Origin: an alpha proteobacterium AAP38
Lineage (GTDB): Bacteria; Pseudomonadota; Alphaproteobacteria; Azospirillales; Azospirillaceae
Length of the DNA stretch: 50,776 nucleotides
Direction of reading: 5' to 3'
Assembly (NCBI GenBank): GCA_001296005.1
Contig: LJHR01000032.1
Span: 1-50,776, forward strand
Shown here: piece by piece, positions 7,260-14,803 of the stretch
Numbering within the stretch: position 1 is the stretch's first letter
Layout of the letters: each line of letters opens with the position of its first letter
Notes under the pieces: model-generated
Seen by the model: the letters and a program-made list of their open reading frames with translations, nothing else
Databases searched by the model: none
Told to the model about the DNA's origin: nothing
Made by a program: the position numbers and the translations under genes

Positions 7260-8327
7260 GTGACTGACGACATTTTCTCCCGCTACCCGAGCGTCCGAGG
7301 AAATTCGCGCTCCATGGCGATGCTGAGCGCGGTGCTGCATGAGAAGGGGCTTGTGGACGACGCCGTGGCAATGGCGACCGCCGCGATCGAAGCAGCGCCG
7401 GAGAGCATGGCGGTACGGGATATCATCGGCTATGCCCTCTCAAACGGTGTGCAGTCCTTTCATGTCCCCATGCTGCTCGACCATGCCCGCAACGCTGCCT
7501 ATGCTCGCGCAATACGCCGGATGGTACATCCGGGCATGCGCGTGCTCGAGATTGGAACCGGGGGCGGTTTGTTGGCGATGCTGTGCGCGGAGGCCGGCGC
7601 TATCGTCACGACATGCGAAGCCCAGCCGACAATCGCCGCGACAGCACGCGCGATCGTCGATCGCAATGGCTTCTCGGATCGCGTGCGGGTGATTTCGAAG
7701 CGTTCCGATCTGTTGAGTATCCCTGAAGATATGGATGCGCCCGCCGAACTGGTGGTCCATGAGATTTTCGGTAGGCGTCTTTTCGACGAGGGCGTCACCG
7801 CTGCCCTACGTGATGCGCGCGCGCGGCTACTCGTAGCGGGTGCGCCGGCGCTGCCCCCGCGCGCAGAAATCCGTTGCGCCCTCGCCCGATCGGTGGATGC
7901 GCGCCGGCGGGTTGTGACGATCGAGGGTTTCGACATGTCCCTGTTCAATCTGCTTACCGTGCCGGGGCGGCAGTTGAGACTGAAGAAGAGGGAGCATGTC
8001 GATTACTGTTCGGAAACCGCTTCCGTGCTGCGCATGGATTATGACGCCCCCTCGCCCTTCGGCCCTCAGACCGAGACGGTTTCCCTAGTCTCGACGGGGG
8101 GGCGGATAGACGGAGTAATGCAATGGATCCGTCTCGATTTCGGCGCAGGTGAGACATTGGAAAGCGATCCGTTCAGTGAGGACGGTGCGAGCTCGTGGGG
8201 AGCGACGTTGTTCGATTTCGCTGCGCCACTCGAAACGGCGCCGGGAGATATCGTCGAAGTCACCCTCTCTCACAAGGATATGCGGTTGCTGGTCGATGCC
8301 GTGGTCCGGCCTCGCAGCACCATGTGA
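7260..8327 (+). CDS. PRMT-like SAM methyltransferase
   Basis: A 355-residue class I methyltransferase. Motif I is RVLEIGTGGGLLAMLCAEAGA (94-114), with the ribose-binding Glu at 120 (TTCE). VVHEIFGRRLFDEG holds Glu168 and Glu177, nine apart, which is the spacing of the double-E loop that grips the substrate guanidinium in protein arginine methyltransferases. The C-terminal half is a beta-rich PRMT-like barrel. The N-terminal ~60 residues are helical and TPR-like. Start chosen at GTG 7260; an in-frame Met at 7314 would drop 18 residues. The predicted lasso core has a single Arg (position 5, in T-R-G), a plausible target; the leader also has one Arg. It is the last gene of the cluster before the IS. 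Whether it acts on the peptide is inference. Confidence 0.72.
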   Translation: MTDDIFSRYPSVRGNSRSMAMLSAVLHEKGLVDDAVAMATAAIEAAPESMAVRDIIGYALSNGVQSFHVPMLLDHARNAAYARAIRRMVHPGMRVLEIGTGGGLLAMLCAEAGAIVTTCEAQPTIAATARAIVDRNGFSDRVRVISKRSDLLSIPEDMDAPAELVVHEIFGRRLFDEGVTAALRDARARLLVAGAPALPPRAEIRCALARSVDARRRVVTIEGFDMSLFNLLTVPGRQLRLKKREHVDYCSETASVLRMDYDAPSPFGPQTETVSLVSTGGRIDGVMQWIRLDFGAGETLESDPFSEDGASSWGATLFDFAAPLETAPGDIVEVTLSHKDMRLLVDAVVRPRSTM

Positions 8328-8361
8328 AGAAGTCATGATGTGTTATTCGGCGTGGAAAAGT

Positions 8362-10016
8362 GGCTCTGACTCAATTTTGATGAAATTCGGGATTCCTCTG
8401 GAGTGGATTTTCCATAGGGATCAGCATGATGGGATTGGGCTTTCCACACTCGATGTTCGATGTTGCCGTCATGGCCATCAAGGACATCACCGATGATGAT
8501 GGGATGGTGCGCCTCACCATCAGCCCGGTCACGGCGATGAGCGCCTGTCCCGGATGCGGGACGCGGTCAGGTCGGATCCATAGCCGATATCATCGGCGGC
8601 TGGCGGACCTGCCGACCAGCGGTCGTCTGGTTGAGCTTGTGCTGCTTGCCCGCCGGTTTTTCTGCTATGCTGTGCTGTGCAGGCGCCGCGTATTCACGGA
8701 GCGCTTTGATCCGAATGTTCTCGCACCTTGGGCTCGCCGGACGGCCCGGCTGGATCAGGTTGTCCACCATCTGGGTCTGGCGCTGGGAGGTCGTCCGGCT
8801 GCTGCCCTGGCCCGTCGCTTGATGCTACCGGTGAGCAACGACACCTTGTTGCGGGTAGTTCGCCGTCGAGGCAGCCCGCGCATCGTGCCGCCTACGGTGA
8901 TCGGCGTGGATGATTGGGCGTGGCGACGCAATCACCGCTATGGAACCCTGATCTGCGACCTGGAGCGGAGGCGCACCATCGCCCTGCTGCCTGATCGTGA
9001 GCCGGCGACGACGCAAGCCTGGCTGGAACAGCAGCCGCAGGTCAGCATCGTGGCCCGCGACCGCGCAAGTGGCTACGCCCTGGCTGTCTCCAAGGCGTTG
9101 CCGACTGCCACGCAGGTGGCCGACCGCTGGCACCTGATGGAGAACGCAAGTCGAGCCTTTCTAGACGCAGTCCGGAAATCCATGCGGCAGATACGCACCG
9201 CGGTCGGCGCCACCAGCATCGATCCGGCCCTTCTCACGGCGGCAGAGCGCTTGCAGTACGAAGGATATCTGCGGCGTGAGGATACCAACAATGCGGTCCA
9301 ACGCCTGGCCAAGGAGGGCATCCCCATCAAGGAGATCGTTCGCCGGACCGGCCACAGCCGAGGGCTGGTGCGCAAAATCCTCCGGGGTCAGGGGACGGAC
9401 ATCTTCCGGACAAGGGAAAGTTCCCTGGAACTGCATCTTCTCTGGCTCGACCAGCAATGGCAGGCGGGCCATCGCAACGGTACTGAACTTTGGCGGCGGC
9501 TCAGGAAGGAGGGTTTCCAAGGCTCGCTGCGCGTCGTCACGGAATGGGCGACCCGCCGGCGCCGGGCCGACCAGATGGGAGTAGAGGCTCTCAAACGGAC
9601 ACCATCCGCCCGGATCATCGCCCGGCTCATGACCTTGGGACGCGATGCGCTGACAAAGGCTGAGACTGTCCTGGTTGCCGCCATTGAAAAGGGGGTCCCG
9701 ACCATTGTCGAAGCCAGGACCATCATCGCCGATTTCCAGGGCATGATCCGGCGCCGGTCGTTGGCTGACCTGGCCCCCGGGCTGGAACGGGCAAGCCCAT
9801 CCATGGTGGCGTCTTTCGCCAATGGCATCGTCAGGGATCGGGCCGCTGTGGAGGAGGCTATCACTTCCCCATGGTCCAACGGCCAAACCGAAGGCCAGAT
9901 AACCAAGCTCAAACTCGTCAAGCGCCAGATGTATGGCCGCGGAAAACTCGACCTGCTCCAGGCCCGCGTCATCGGTGCAGGGTAGAAAGGCACTTCACCA
10001 AAACTGCGTCAGAGCC
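8362..10016 (+). mobile_element. ISL3-family insertion sequence
   Basis: A 1655-bp element with 23-bp imperfect terminal inverted repeats. The left end GGCTCTGACTCAATTTTGATGAA (8362-8384) matches the reverse complement of the right end (9994-10016) at 20 of 23 positions. It carries one transposase gene. ISL3 elements usually make 8-bp target duplications; the flanking octamers here (GGAAAAGT and AAACTTCA) do not match, which points to a rearrangement or deletion after insertion. It marks the right end of the lasso cluster. Confidence 0.85.
8426..9985 (+). CDS. ISL3-family transposase
   Basis: A 519-residue transposase with the ISL3 architecture. It has an N-terminal zinc-finger-like part (CPGCGTRSGRIHSRYHRRLADLP, about 36-58) and a helix-turn-helix region, then the DDE catalytic domain beginning IGVDDWAWRRNHRYGTLICD (first Asp near 160), DRASGYALAVSKALP (second Asp near 210), and SPWSNGQTEGQITKLKLVKRQMYGRG near the C-terminus with the catalytic Glu. 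A long helical insertion with a second HTH (EIVRRTGHSRGLVRKILRG) separates the last two, as in longer ISL3 members. The frame is intact, so it may be active. The start ATG 8426 lies 41 bp inside the left inverted repeat. Confidence 0.9.
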   Translation: MMGLGFPHSMFDVAVMAIKDITDDDGMVRLTISPVTAMSACPGCGTRSGRIHSRYHRRLADLPTSGRLVELVLLARRFFCYAVLCRRRVFTERFDPNVLAPWARRTARLDQVVHHLGLALGGRPAAALARRLMLPVSNDTLLRVVRRRGSPRIVPPTVIGVDDWAWRRNHRYGTLICDLERRRTIALLPDREPATTQAWLEQQPQVSIVARDRASGYALAVSKALPTATQVADRWHLMENASRAFLDAVRKSMRQIRTAVGATSIDPALLTAAERLQYEGYLRREDTNNAVQRLAKEGIPIKEIVRRTGHSRGLVRKILRGQGTDIFRTRESSLELHLLWLDQQWQAGHRNGTELWRRLRKEGFQGSLRVVTEWATRRRRADQMGVEALKRTPSARIIARLMTLGRDALTKAETVLVAAIEKGVPTIVEARTIIADFQGMIRRRSLADLAPGLERASPSMVASFANGIVRDRAAVEEAITSPWSNGQTEGQITKLKLVKRQMYGRGKLDLLQARVIGAG

Positions 10017-10176
10017 AAACTTCAATGCCGATTGACATGCAGGGCCAGCGCAAGACCGTTCTGGGGGGATTGAAGCCCACGTGGCACAGCATTAGAGACG
10101 CCGGCACCGTGCATATCCGCACCGATGTCCCCAGCCGGAGCAGATCATCTAAGACTACTGCCTATCGAAAACATCT
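10017..10176. other. Short gap between the IS and the SDR gene
   Basis: 160 bp with no recognised gene. One plus-strand frame (ATG 10025 to TAG 10178-10180, 51 codons, beginning MPIDMQGQRKTVLGGLKPTW) is open but has no clear ribosome-binding site and no family I recognise. It could be the tail of a gene cut by the IS. Confidence 0.25.
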
Positions 10177-11037
10177 CTAGACATTGGTCATTGATCGCAG
10201 CTCCCGCAGCGACGGCACGAAGAAATCAGGTGTCAGATCGATATCCGCGACACCAGGCGGGCCATAGTCGGATAGGTCGGTGACGCCATTTGCCGCCAGC
10301 AGTTCGTCGTCGATGTAGAAGTTGCCGGTATTGATCCGGGCGTCGGAGGTCATGATCAGATAGGCAGCATCCGCCACAATTTCCGGGCGACGCAGTGCGC
10401 CCAGGCCGACATGGGGGCCGAACTCCGTCATTGCGGCGGTGTCGATGGCCGTGCGCGGCCAGAGGCAGTTGATCCCGACCCTGCCACGATATTCGCCGGC
10501 AACACCCAGGGCGATGATGCTCATGCCGTATTTTGCCAAGCTGTAGGCGACATGGGGAGCAAACCATCGCTCCTCCATGTGCAATGGCGGGGATATGGAG
10601 AGAATGTGCGGATTGTTCGATGCCAGCAGGTGCGGGAGGGCCGCTTGCGTCACCACAAAGGATCCACGCGCATTCACCCCATGCATCAGATCGAAACGCT
10701 GAACCGGCGTTTCCAGGATCGGCGTCATACGGATGGCGCTGGCATTGTTGATGCAGATGTCGATGCCGCCAAACGTGTCCACGGTGCGGGCGACCGCAGC
10801 GGCAACCTGATGTTCATCGCGGATGTCGCACAGGATAGGCAAGGCGTTCCCGCCAGCGGCCTCAATCGCGTCCGCAGCGGTATGGATGGTACCCGGCAAC
10901 TTGGGGTGAGGCTGGTCTGTCTTTGCGGCAATCGCAATATTGGCACCGTCCTTGGCCGCCCGCAGCGCAATTGCCAGCCCGATACCGCGCGATCCGCCGC
11001 TGATGAACAAGGTCTTGCCTTTGAGGGGACGGGTCAT
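10177..11037 (-). CDS. SDR family oxidoreductase (HSDL2-like)
   Basis: A 286-residue classical-type short-chain dehydrogenase. The NAD(P)-binding GGSRGIG is at 14-20, DIRD at 71-74, NNAS at 97-100, and the catalytic Tyr165-x-x-x-Lys169 is in VAYSLAKYGMS. The long insert AAKTDQPHPKLPGTIHTAADAIEAAGG (37-63) is typical of the HSDL2/citronellal-dehydrogenase-like subgroup, linked to fatty-acid or terpenoid aldehyde and alcohol metabolism. The ATG has AAGGAACG just upstream. Its promoter region carries the same 18-bp operator as the TonB receptor promoter at 19381-19409, so it belongs to the regulon of the adjacent TetR protein although it has a separate promoter. Exact substrate unknown. Confidence 0.82.
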   Translation of the reverse strand: MTRPLKGKTLFISGGSRGIGLAIALRAAKDGANIAIAAKTDQPHPKLPGTIHTAADAIEAAGGNALPILCDIRDEHQVAAAVARTVDTFGGIDICINNASAIRMTPILETPVQRFDLMHGVNARGSFVVTQAALPHLLASNNPHILSISPPLHMEERWFAPHVAYSLAKYGMSIIALGVAGEYRGRVGINCLWPRTAIDTAAMTEFGPHVGLGALRRPEIVADAAYLIMTSDARINTGNFYIDDELLAANGVTDLSDYGPPGVADIDLTPDFFVPSLRELRSMTNV

Positions 11038-11055
11038 TGGTCGTTCCTTTTTTAT

Positions 11056-11073
11056 ATTACAATGTAAACTTTA
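11056..11073 (-). promoter_or_regulatory. Probable TetR operator upstream of the SDR gene
   Basis: ATTACAATGTAAACTTTA contains the perfect palindrome TTACA-A-TGTAA (11057-11067). The identical 18 bases occur at 19385-19402 in front of the TonB receptor. On the minus strand a TAATAT -10-like box overlaps the site, so binding would block transcription of the SDR gene 19 bp downstream. Confidence 0.65.
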
Positions 11074-11110
11074 TGAGCGCCACATGGGTGTGGACGCAGC
11101 GCAGGCGGTA

Positions 11111-11773
11111 TCAGGCCAGTGCCGTCAGACCGGCCATGATCGACCGAATGGCCGGTCTGGCCAGATGCTTGAGATTGCGCCCGAAAACCAGCTTGCGCGC
11201 CAGATGCAGCGATGCCAGGCCGTGCAGCCCGCTCCACACGATGTCGGTTGCTTGGCCCAGATCCGCGCGTTCAGCGCGGGGCCCCAGGAACAGGGACACT
11301 GAGGCCTGTATCTCAAGCCAGGACGCAGACTGCCGCCGTACCTTCTCGCCGAATTCCTTCTTCATAGCTTCCGGGTTTTCAAAGGCCCACATGTCAAACA
11401 TCAACCGGTAGTCATGGGGGTTGGCATAGGCAAAAACCAGATAGGCACCACAGACCAGGGGCAGCGCGTCGGCATCCCGTCGCGCCCGCCGCCGCCAGCG
11501 AGCCAAGGCCTGGGTGAAGCGCGCAAACGCCCGGATGCGCAGTTCCATCAGCAGGTGGTCTTTGCTGGGGAAGTAGCGGTAGGCCATCATCTGCGAGGTG
11601 CCCAACAGACGCCCCACATCCCGCATATTGATCGCGTCAACGCCGCCTTGCTGAAACAGGGTTAGGGCAGCGGCACAGATGCTGTCGCGCGCTTCCTGTA
11701 CAGACGCGGCCAGAATCTTTGGATCAGCCGGCGGGCGGCCCCGGCGACGGGGAAGGGGAGCCTCTGTTGTCAT
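11111..11773 (-). CDS. TetR/AcrR family transcriptional regulator
   Basis: A 220-residue TetR-type repressor. After a basic Pro-rich tail (PRRRGRPPADPK) the HTH domain reads ARDSICAAALTLFQQGGVDAINMRDVGRLLGTSQMMAYRYFPSKDHLLMEL (about 29-79), with recognition-helix pattern GTSQMMAYRYF. The C-terminal all-helical ligand domain is of the WHG/TetR_C type. The gene begins 7 bp after the acyl-CoA ligase stop, as the last gene of the acylglycerol operon. It is the obvious candidate for binding the shared TTACA-N-TGTAA operator before the TonB and SDR genes. The ligand may be an acyl-CoA, fatty acid or acylglycerol; this is inference. Confidence 0.88.
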   Translation of the reverse strand: MTTEAPLPRRRGRPPADPKILAASVQEARDSICAAALTLFQQGGVDAINMRDVGRLLGTSQMMAYRYFPSKDHLLMELRIRAFARFTQALARWRRRARRDADALPLVCGAYLVFAYANPHDYRLMFDMWAFENPEAMKKEFGEKVRRQSASWLEIQASVSLFLGPRAERADLGQATDIVWSGLHGLASLHLARKLVFGRNLKHLARPAIRSIMAGLTALA

Positions 11774-11780
11774 GTCGTCT

Positions 11781-13316
11781 TCAACCGCTCAACGAGACGC
11801 GCCGGAGAATAGCGGTGTCCAGGGCGCGTTTCATGATCTTGCCTGTCGTGTTGGTGGGCAGCACCGGCAGAATAGCGATCAGCCGGGGGTATTTGTACAG
11901 CGCAATGCGGGCGCGGCACCAGGCTGCGAGTTCGTCAGCCGACAGCATATGTCCTTCGCGCGGGGAAACATAGGCCGCCACCTCCTGCCCGACCTGTTCA
12001 TCCGCCACGCCGATCACCGCCACATGCAGCACACCCGGATGGCTGGCAAGCGCCGCCTCCACCTCCGACGGATAGACATTGTAGCCGTTGCGGATGATCA
12101 TTTCTTTCTTCCGGTCACAGAGAAACAGCGTGCCCTCTGCATCGCGGCGGACAATGTCGCCGGTGGCGAACCATTCATCGTCGCCGCGTGGCTGGAACGT
12201 CCCGTCGATGTAATAGCCGCGCAGCAGATTGGGTCCGGCCAGCTGCAATTCACCTTGATCGGGGTCCGCCGGGTCCAACGGCACGATACGGTGGGACAGG
12301 GGCGTGCAGAGGGCCCCGACACCACCCGTCGGCATCGTTCCGGGCCGTTCCAGCGCGATGCAGCAGGCCACCTCCGTCATGCCATAGCCCTGATGGACAG
12401 GTACACCGAACCTATTCTGAAACACGGTGCCAGTGGCCGCCGGCAGGGGCGCGCCACCGGCCAGCACGAAGCGCAAACGGCCCGGTTCCGGGTGGTGTCC
12501 CGTCTGGCGCGCCTGTTCCGCCACGGCGGCCAGACTGGCGGGCACGGCGGCGATGATGCTGGGCCGGCGCTGAACCATCGCGTCAAACAGCGCGGCGGGA
12601 CCGGGGCGGGGGACGAGCGACAGTTCCGCCCCCGCCGACAATCCGCCCAGCATCATCACCATCTGTCCGAAAACATGGCTCAACGGCAAAGGGCATAACA
12701 GGACGTCGTCGCGGGTGATCGAGAATACCGCGTTGGCGTGACGGGCGTTGGTGATCAACGCTGCCTCGCGGTGTGATGCGCCCTTTGGCCGGCCCGACGT
12801 GCCGGAAGTGAACAGGATCAATGCTTCGTCCCTGCCATCCCGGCGCACGGGTGGCAGATCGGTACGGGCACGGGCCATGGCGCGGTCGAACGGTTGATCC
12901 GGGCCGCTGCGCAGGACCAGACAGCTCAACCGCAGGTCAGCCACCAGACCGTCCAGCGCTGACAGTACCGGATACGGCCCGTCTGCCGGTGCGGCGATGA
13001 TGGCCGCCGGCCGCATGCTGTCCAGAATGTGGCGGACCTCATCAGGACCCAGCAGCGGGTTCAGAGGCATGACCACCAGACCCGCCCGATGAGCCGCGAA
13101 ATAGGCGGTGACGAACTCCACCGATGTCGGCAGCAACAGCAGCACCCGTTCACCCGGACGCAGCCCAAGAGCGGCCAGGGCGCCCAACGCCGCCTGGATA
13201 CGCGCGTCAAGCTGGGCATAGGTGACGCTGGCGCCGATCCCGGACAGGGCAATGCCGTCGCCCGGCACGGCATGTGCCGCCACCACATCACAAAGGCCGG
13301 TGATATCTGCATGCAT
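11781..13316 (-). CDS. AMP-dependent acyl-CoA ligase
   Basis: A 511-residue ANL-superfamily ligase that would activate a carboxylic acid with ATP and CoA. Motifs: P-loop TSGTSGRPKG (170-179), LPLSHVFG, FVLAGGAPLP, A5 motif YGMTEVACC, TGDIVRRD, DRKKEMIIRNGYNVYPSEVE and the C-terminal lysine box TNTTGKIMKR. No signal peptide. Start chosen at ATG 13316, two bases after the glpK stop, with GGAAGGAA upstream. In this operon its substrate is most likely the fatty acid released by the lipase, feeding beta-oxidation. The sequence alone does not fix chain length. Confidence 0.88.
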   Translation of the reverse strand: MHADITGLCDVVAAHAVPGDGIALSGIGASVTYAQLDARIQAALGALAALGLRPGERVLLLLPTSVEFVTAYFAAHRAGLVVMPLNPLLGPDEVRHILDSMRPAAIIAAPADGPYPVLSALDGLVADLRLSCLVLRSGPDQPFDRAMARARTDLPPVRRDGRDEALILFTSGTSGRPKGASHREAALITNARHANAVFSITRDDVLLCPLPLSHVFGQMVMMLGGLSAGAELSLVPRPGPAALFDAMVQRRPSIIAAVPASLAAVAEQARQTGHHPEPGRLRFVLAGGAPLPAATGTVFQNRFGVPVHQGYGMTEVACCIALERPGTMPTGGVGALCTPLSHRIVPLDPADPDQGELQLAGPNLLRGYYIDGTFQPRGDDEWFATGDIVRRDAEGTLFLCDRKKEMIIRNGYNVYPSEVEAALASHPGVLHVAVIGVADEQVGQEVAAYVSPREGHMLSADELAAWCRARIALYKYPRLIAILPVLPTNTTGKIMKRALDTAILRRVSLSG

Positions 13317-13318
13317 GG

Positions 13319-14803
13319 TCACGTTCCTTCCGGAGGTGGTGTGGAGGCCAGGAGATGGTGGACGGCGGCGCGCCATCCGGTCAGACGCCGTTGACGGAGA
13401 GCATCATCAATGGATGGCGTGAACCGATCCAGCCCGGACAGAACAGGCACGCGTCGCGGGTCGGGCCAGATGCCAGCCGCGAACCCGGCCAGCCGTGCGG
13501 CCCCCCAGGCCGTGGCCTCATGATTGCGTGACCGGTCCACGCACAGGCCCGTCATATCCGCCAGATATCCCGCGAACCAGTCGTTCGACGCCATGCCGCC
13601 ATCGATGCGCACATCCTGTGGCACCAGCCCGTCGGCCTGCATGGCCTGGATCAGATCGCAGGTCTGGAAGGCCGCAGCCTCCAATGCTGCGCGCACGATG
13701 GTGGCCGGACCGGTATCCAGCGTCAGGCCGGTCAGGCTGGCCCGCAGGTCGCTGCGCCAATAAGGGGCGCCCAGCCCCACAAAGGCCGGAACCAGATGCA
13801 CGCCATGGTCATCGGGCACACTGGCGGCCAATGAAGCGATCCCATCATAACCGTGGACGATGCCCAGCCCATCGCGCAGCCAGTTCAATGCCGCCCCTGC
13901 CACGAAGATCGACCCTTCCACGGCATAGGCGGCCTCGCCATCAACCAGACAGGCCAAGGTCGTCAGCAGCCGGTGACGTGACAGCAGCGGCTTGTCACCG
14001 GTATGGGCCAGCAGAAAACAGCCAGTGCCATAGGTCGCCTTCATGCGCCCCGGCAGAACGGACCCCAACCCGATCATGGCCGCCTGCTGATCGCCGGCCA
14101 TGGCCGTGATGGGAACCGGCCGCCCCGTCACCCGGATATCGGTTTGCCCGAAATCATGACAGTTGCCGGCCACGGTGGGCAGGATACAGGCCGGTATATC
14201 AAACAGCGTCAGCAGGTCCGTATCCCAACATCGTCGATGGATATCAAACAGGGAGGTACGGCTGGCGTTGGTGGCATCGGTCAGATGGGACCGGCCCCCC
14301 GTTAACCGCCAGAGCAGGAAACTGTCGACCGTGCCGGCGACCAGCCTTCCTTGTGCCGACAAGGCGGCGGCACCGGGCACATGGTCCAGCAGCCAGCCCA
14401 GCTTGCTGGCGGTAAAGTAGGGGTCGAGCAGCAGACCGGTGCGCGCCCGGACCAGATCTTCCGCGCCATCGGCCCGCAGCGCCTCGCATTGCGCTGCTGT
14501 CCGCCGATCCTGCCAGATGATGGCAGGGTGCAGGGCGCGGCCGCTGTCGCGGTCCCAGAGCAGGATTGTTTCACGCTGATTGGCAATGCCGATGGCCGCC
14601 ACCCTTTCATCCATGACCTGACGCACACAATCCTGCACGCCGGCCCAGAGATGTTCGGCATCCGCCTCAACCCACCCTGGCTGCGGATGGGCAAGGCGCA
14701 GGGGCTGGCTGGCCACCGCCAGCACGCGGCCATCGGCGGCATACCGGACCGCACGGGTCGATGTCGTGCCCTGGTCGATGGCGATGATCTGATCCCGGAT
14801 CAT
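13319..14803 (-). CDS. glpK: Glycerol kinase
   Basis: A 494-residue FGGY carbohydrate kinase that phosphorylates glycerol to sn-glycerol 3-phosphate with ATP. Typical glycerol-kinase segments are AIDQGTTSTRAV (8-19), ANQRETILLWDRDSG, IIWQDRRTA, TNASRTSLFDI, AGDQQAAMIG, KATYGTGCFLL and DGGMASNDWF. Length and order match GlpK. Start chosen at the ATG ending at 14803, which overlaps the glpD stop as ATGA; longer starts upstream would lie inside glpD and do not fit the family. It is the fourth gene of the acylglycerol operon. No glpF facilitator gene is seen, as expected if glycerol is made inside the cell envelope by the lipase. Confidence 0.95.
   Translation of the reverse strand: MIRDQIIAIDQGTTSTRAVRYAADGRVLAVASQPLRLAHPQPGWVEADAEHLWAGVQDCVRQVMDERVAAIGIANQRETILLWDRDSGRALHPAIIWQDRRTAAQCEALRADGAEDLVRARTGLLLDPYFTASKLGWLLDHVPGAAALSAQGRLVAGTVDSFLLWRLTGGRSHLTDATNASRTSLFDIHRRCWDTDLLTLFDIPACILPTVAGNCHDFGQTDIRVTGRPVPITAMAGDQQAAMIGLGSVLPGRMKATYGTGCFLLAHTGDKPLLSRHRLLTTLACLVDGEAAYAVEGSIFVAGAALNWLRDGLGIVHGYDGIASLAASVPDDHGVHLVPAFVGLGAPYWRSDLRASLTGLTLDTGPATIVRAALEAAAFQTCDLIQAMQADGLVPQDVRIDGGMASNDWFAGYLADMTGLCVDRSRNHEATAWGAARLAGFAAGIWPDPRRVPVLSGLDRFTPSIDDALRQRRLTGWRAAVHHLLASTPPPEGT

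Noticed and set aside
6977-7371. Minus-strand open frames between B1 and the methyltransferase
   Set aside because: They overlap the methyltransferase start, are rich in low-complexity residues and match no family; coding could not be supported.
8354-10024. Possible 8-bp target-site duplication around the IS
   Set aside because: The two flanking octamers (GGAAAAGT and AAACTTCA) do not match in either orientation, so no duplication can be claimed.
11679-12698. Long open frame on the plus strand opposite TetR and acyl-CoA ligase
   Set aside because: It mirrors the high-GC coding of the minus-strand genes and has no recognisable domain; the same holds for the other long antisense frames in the window.
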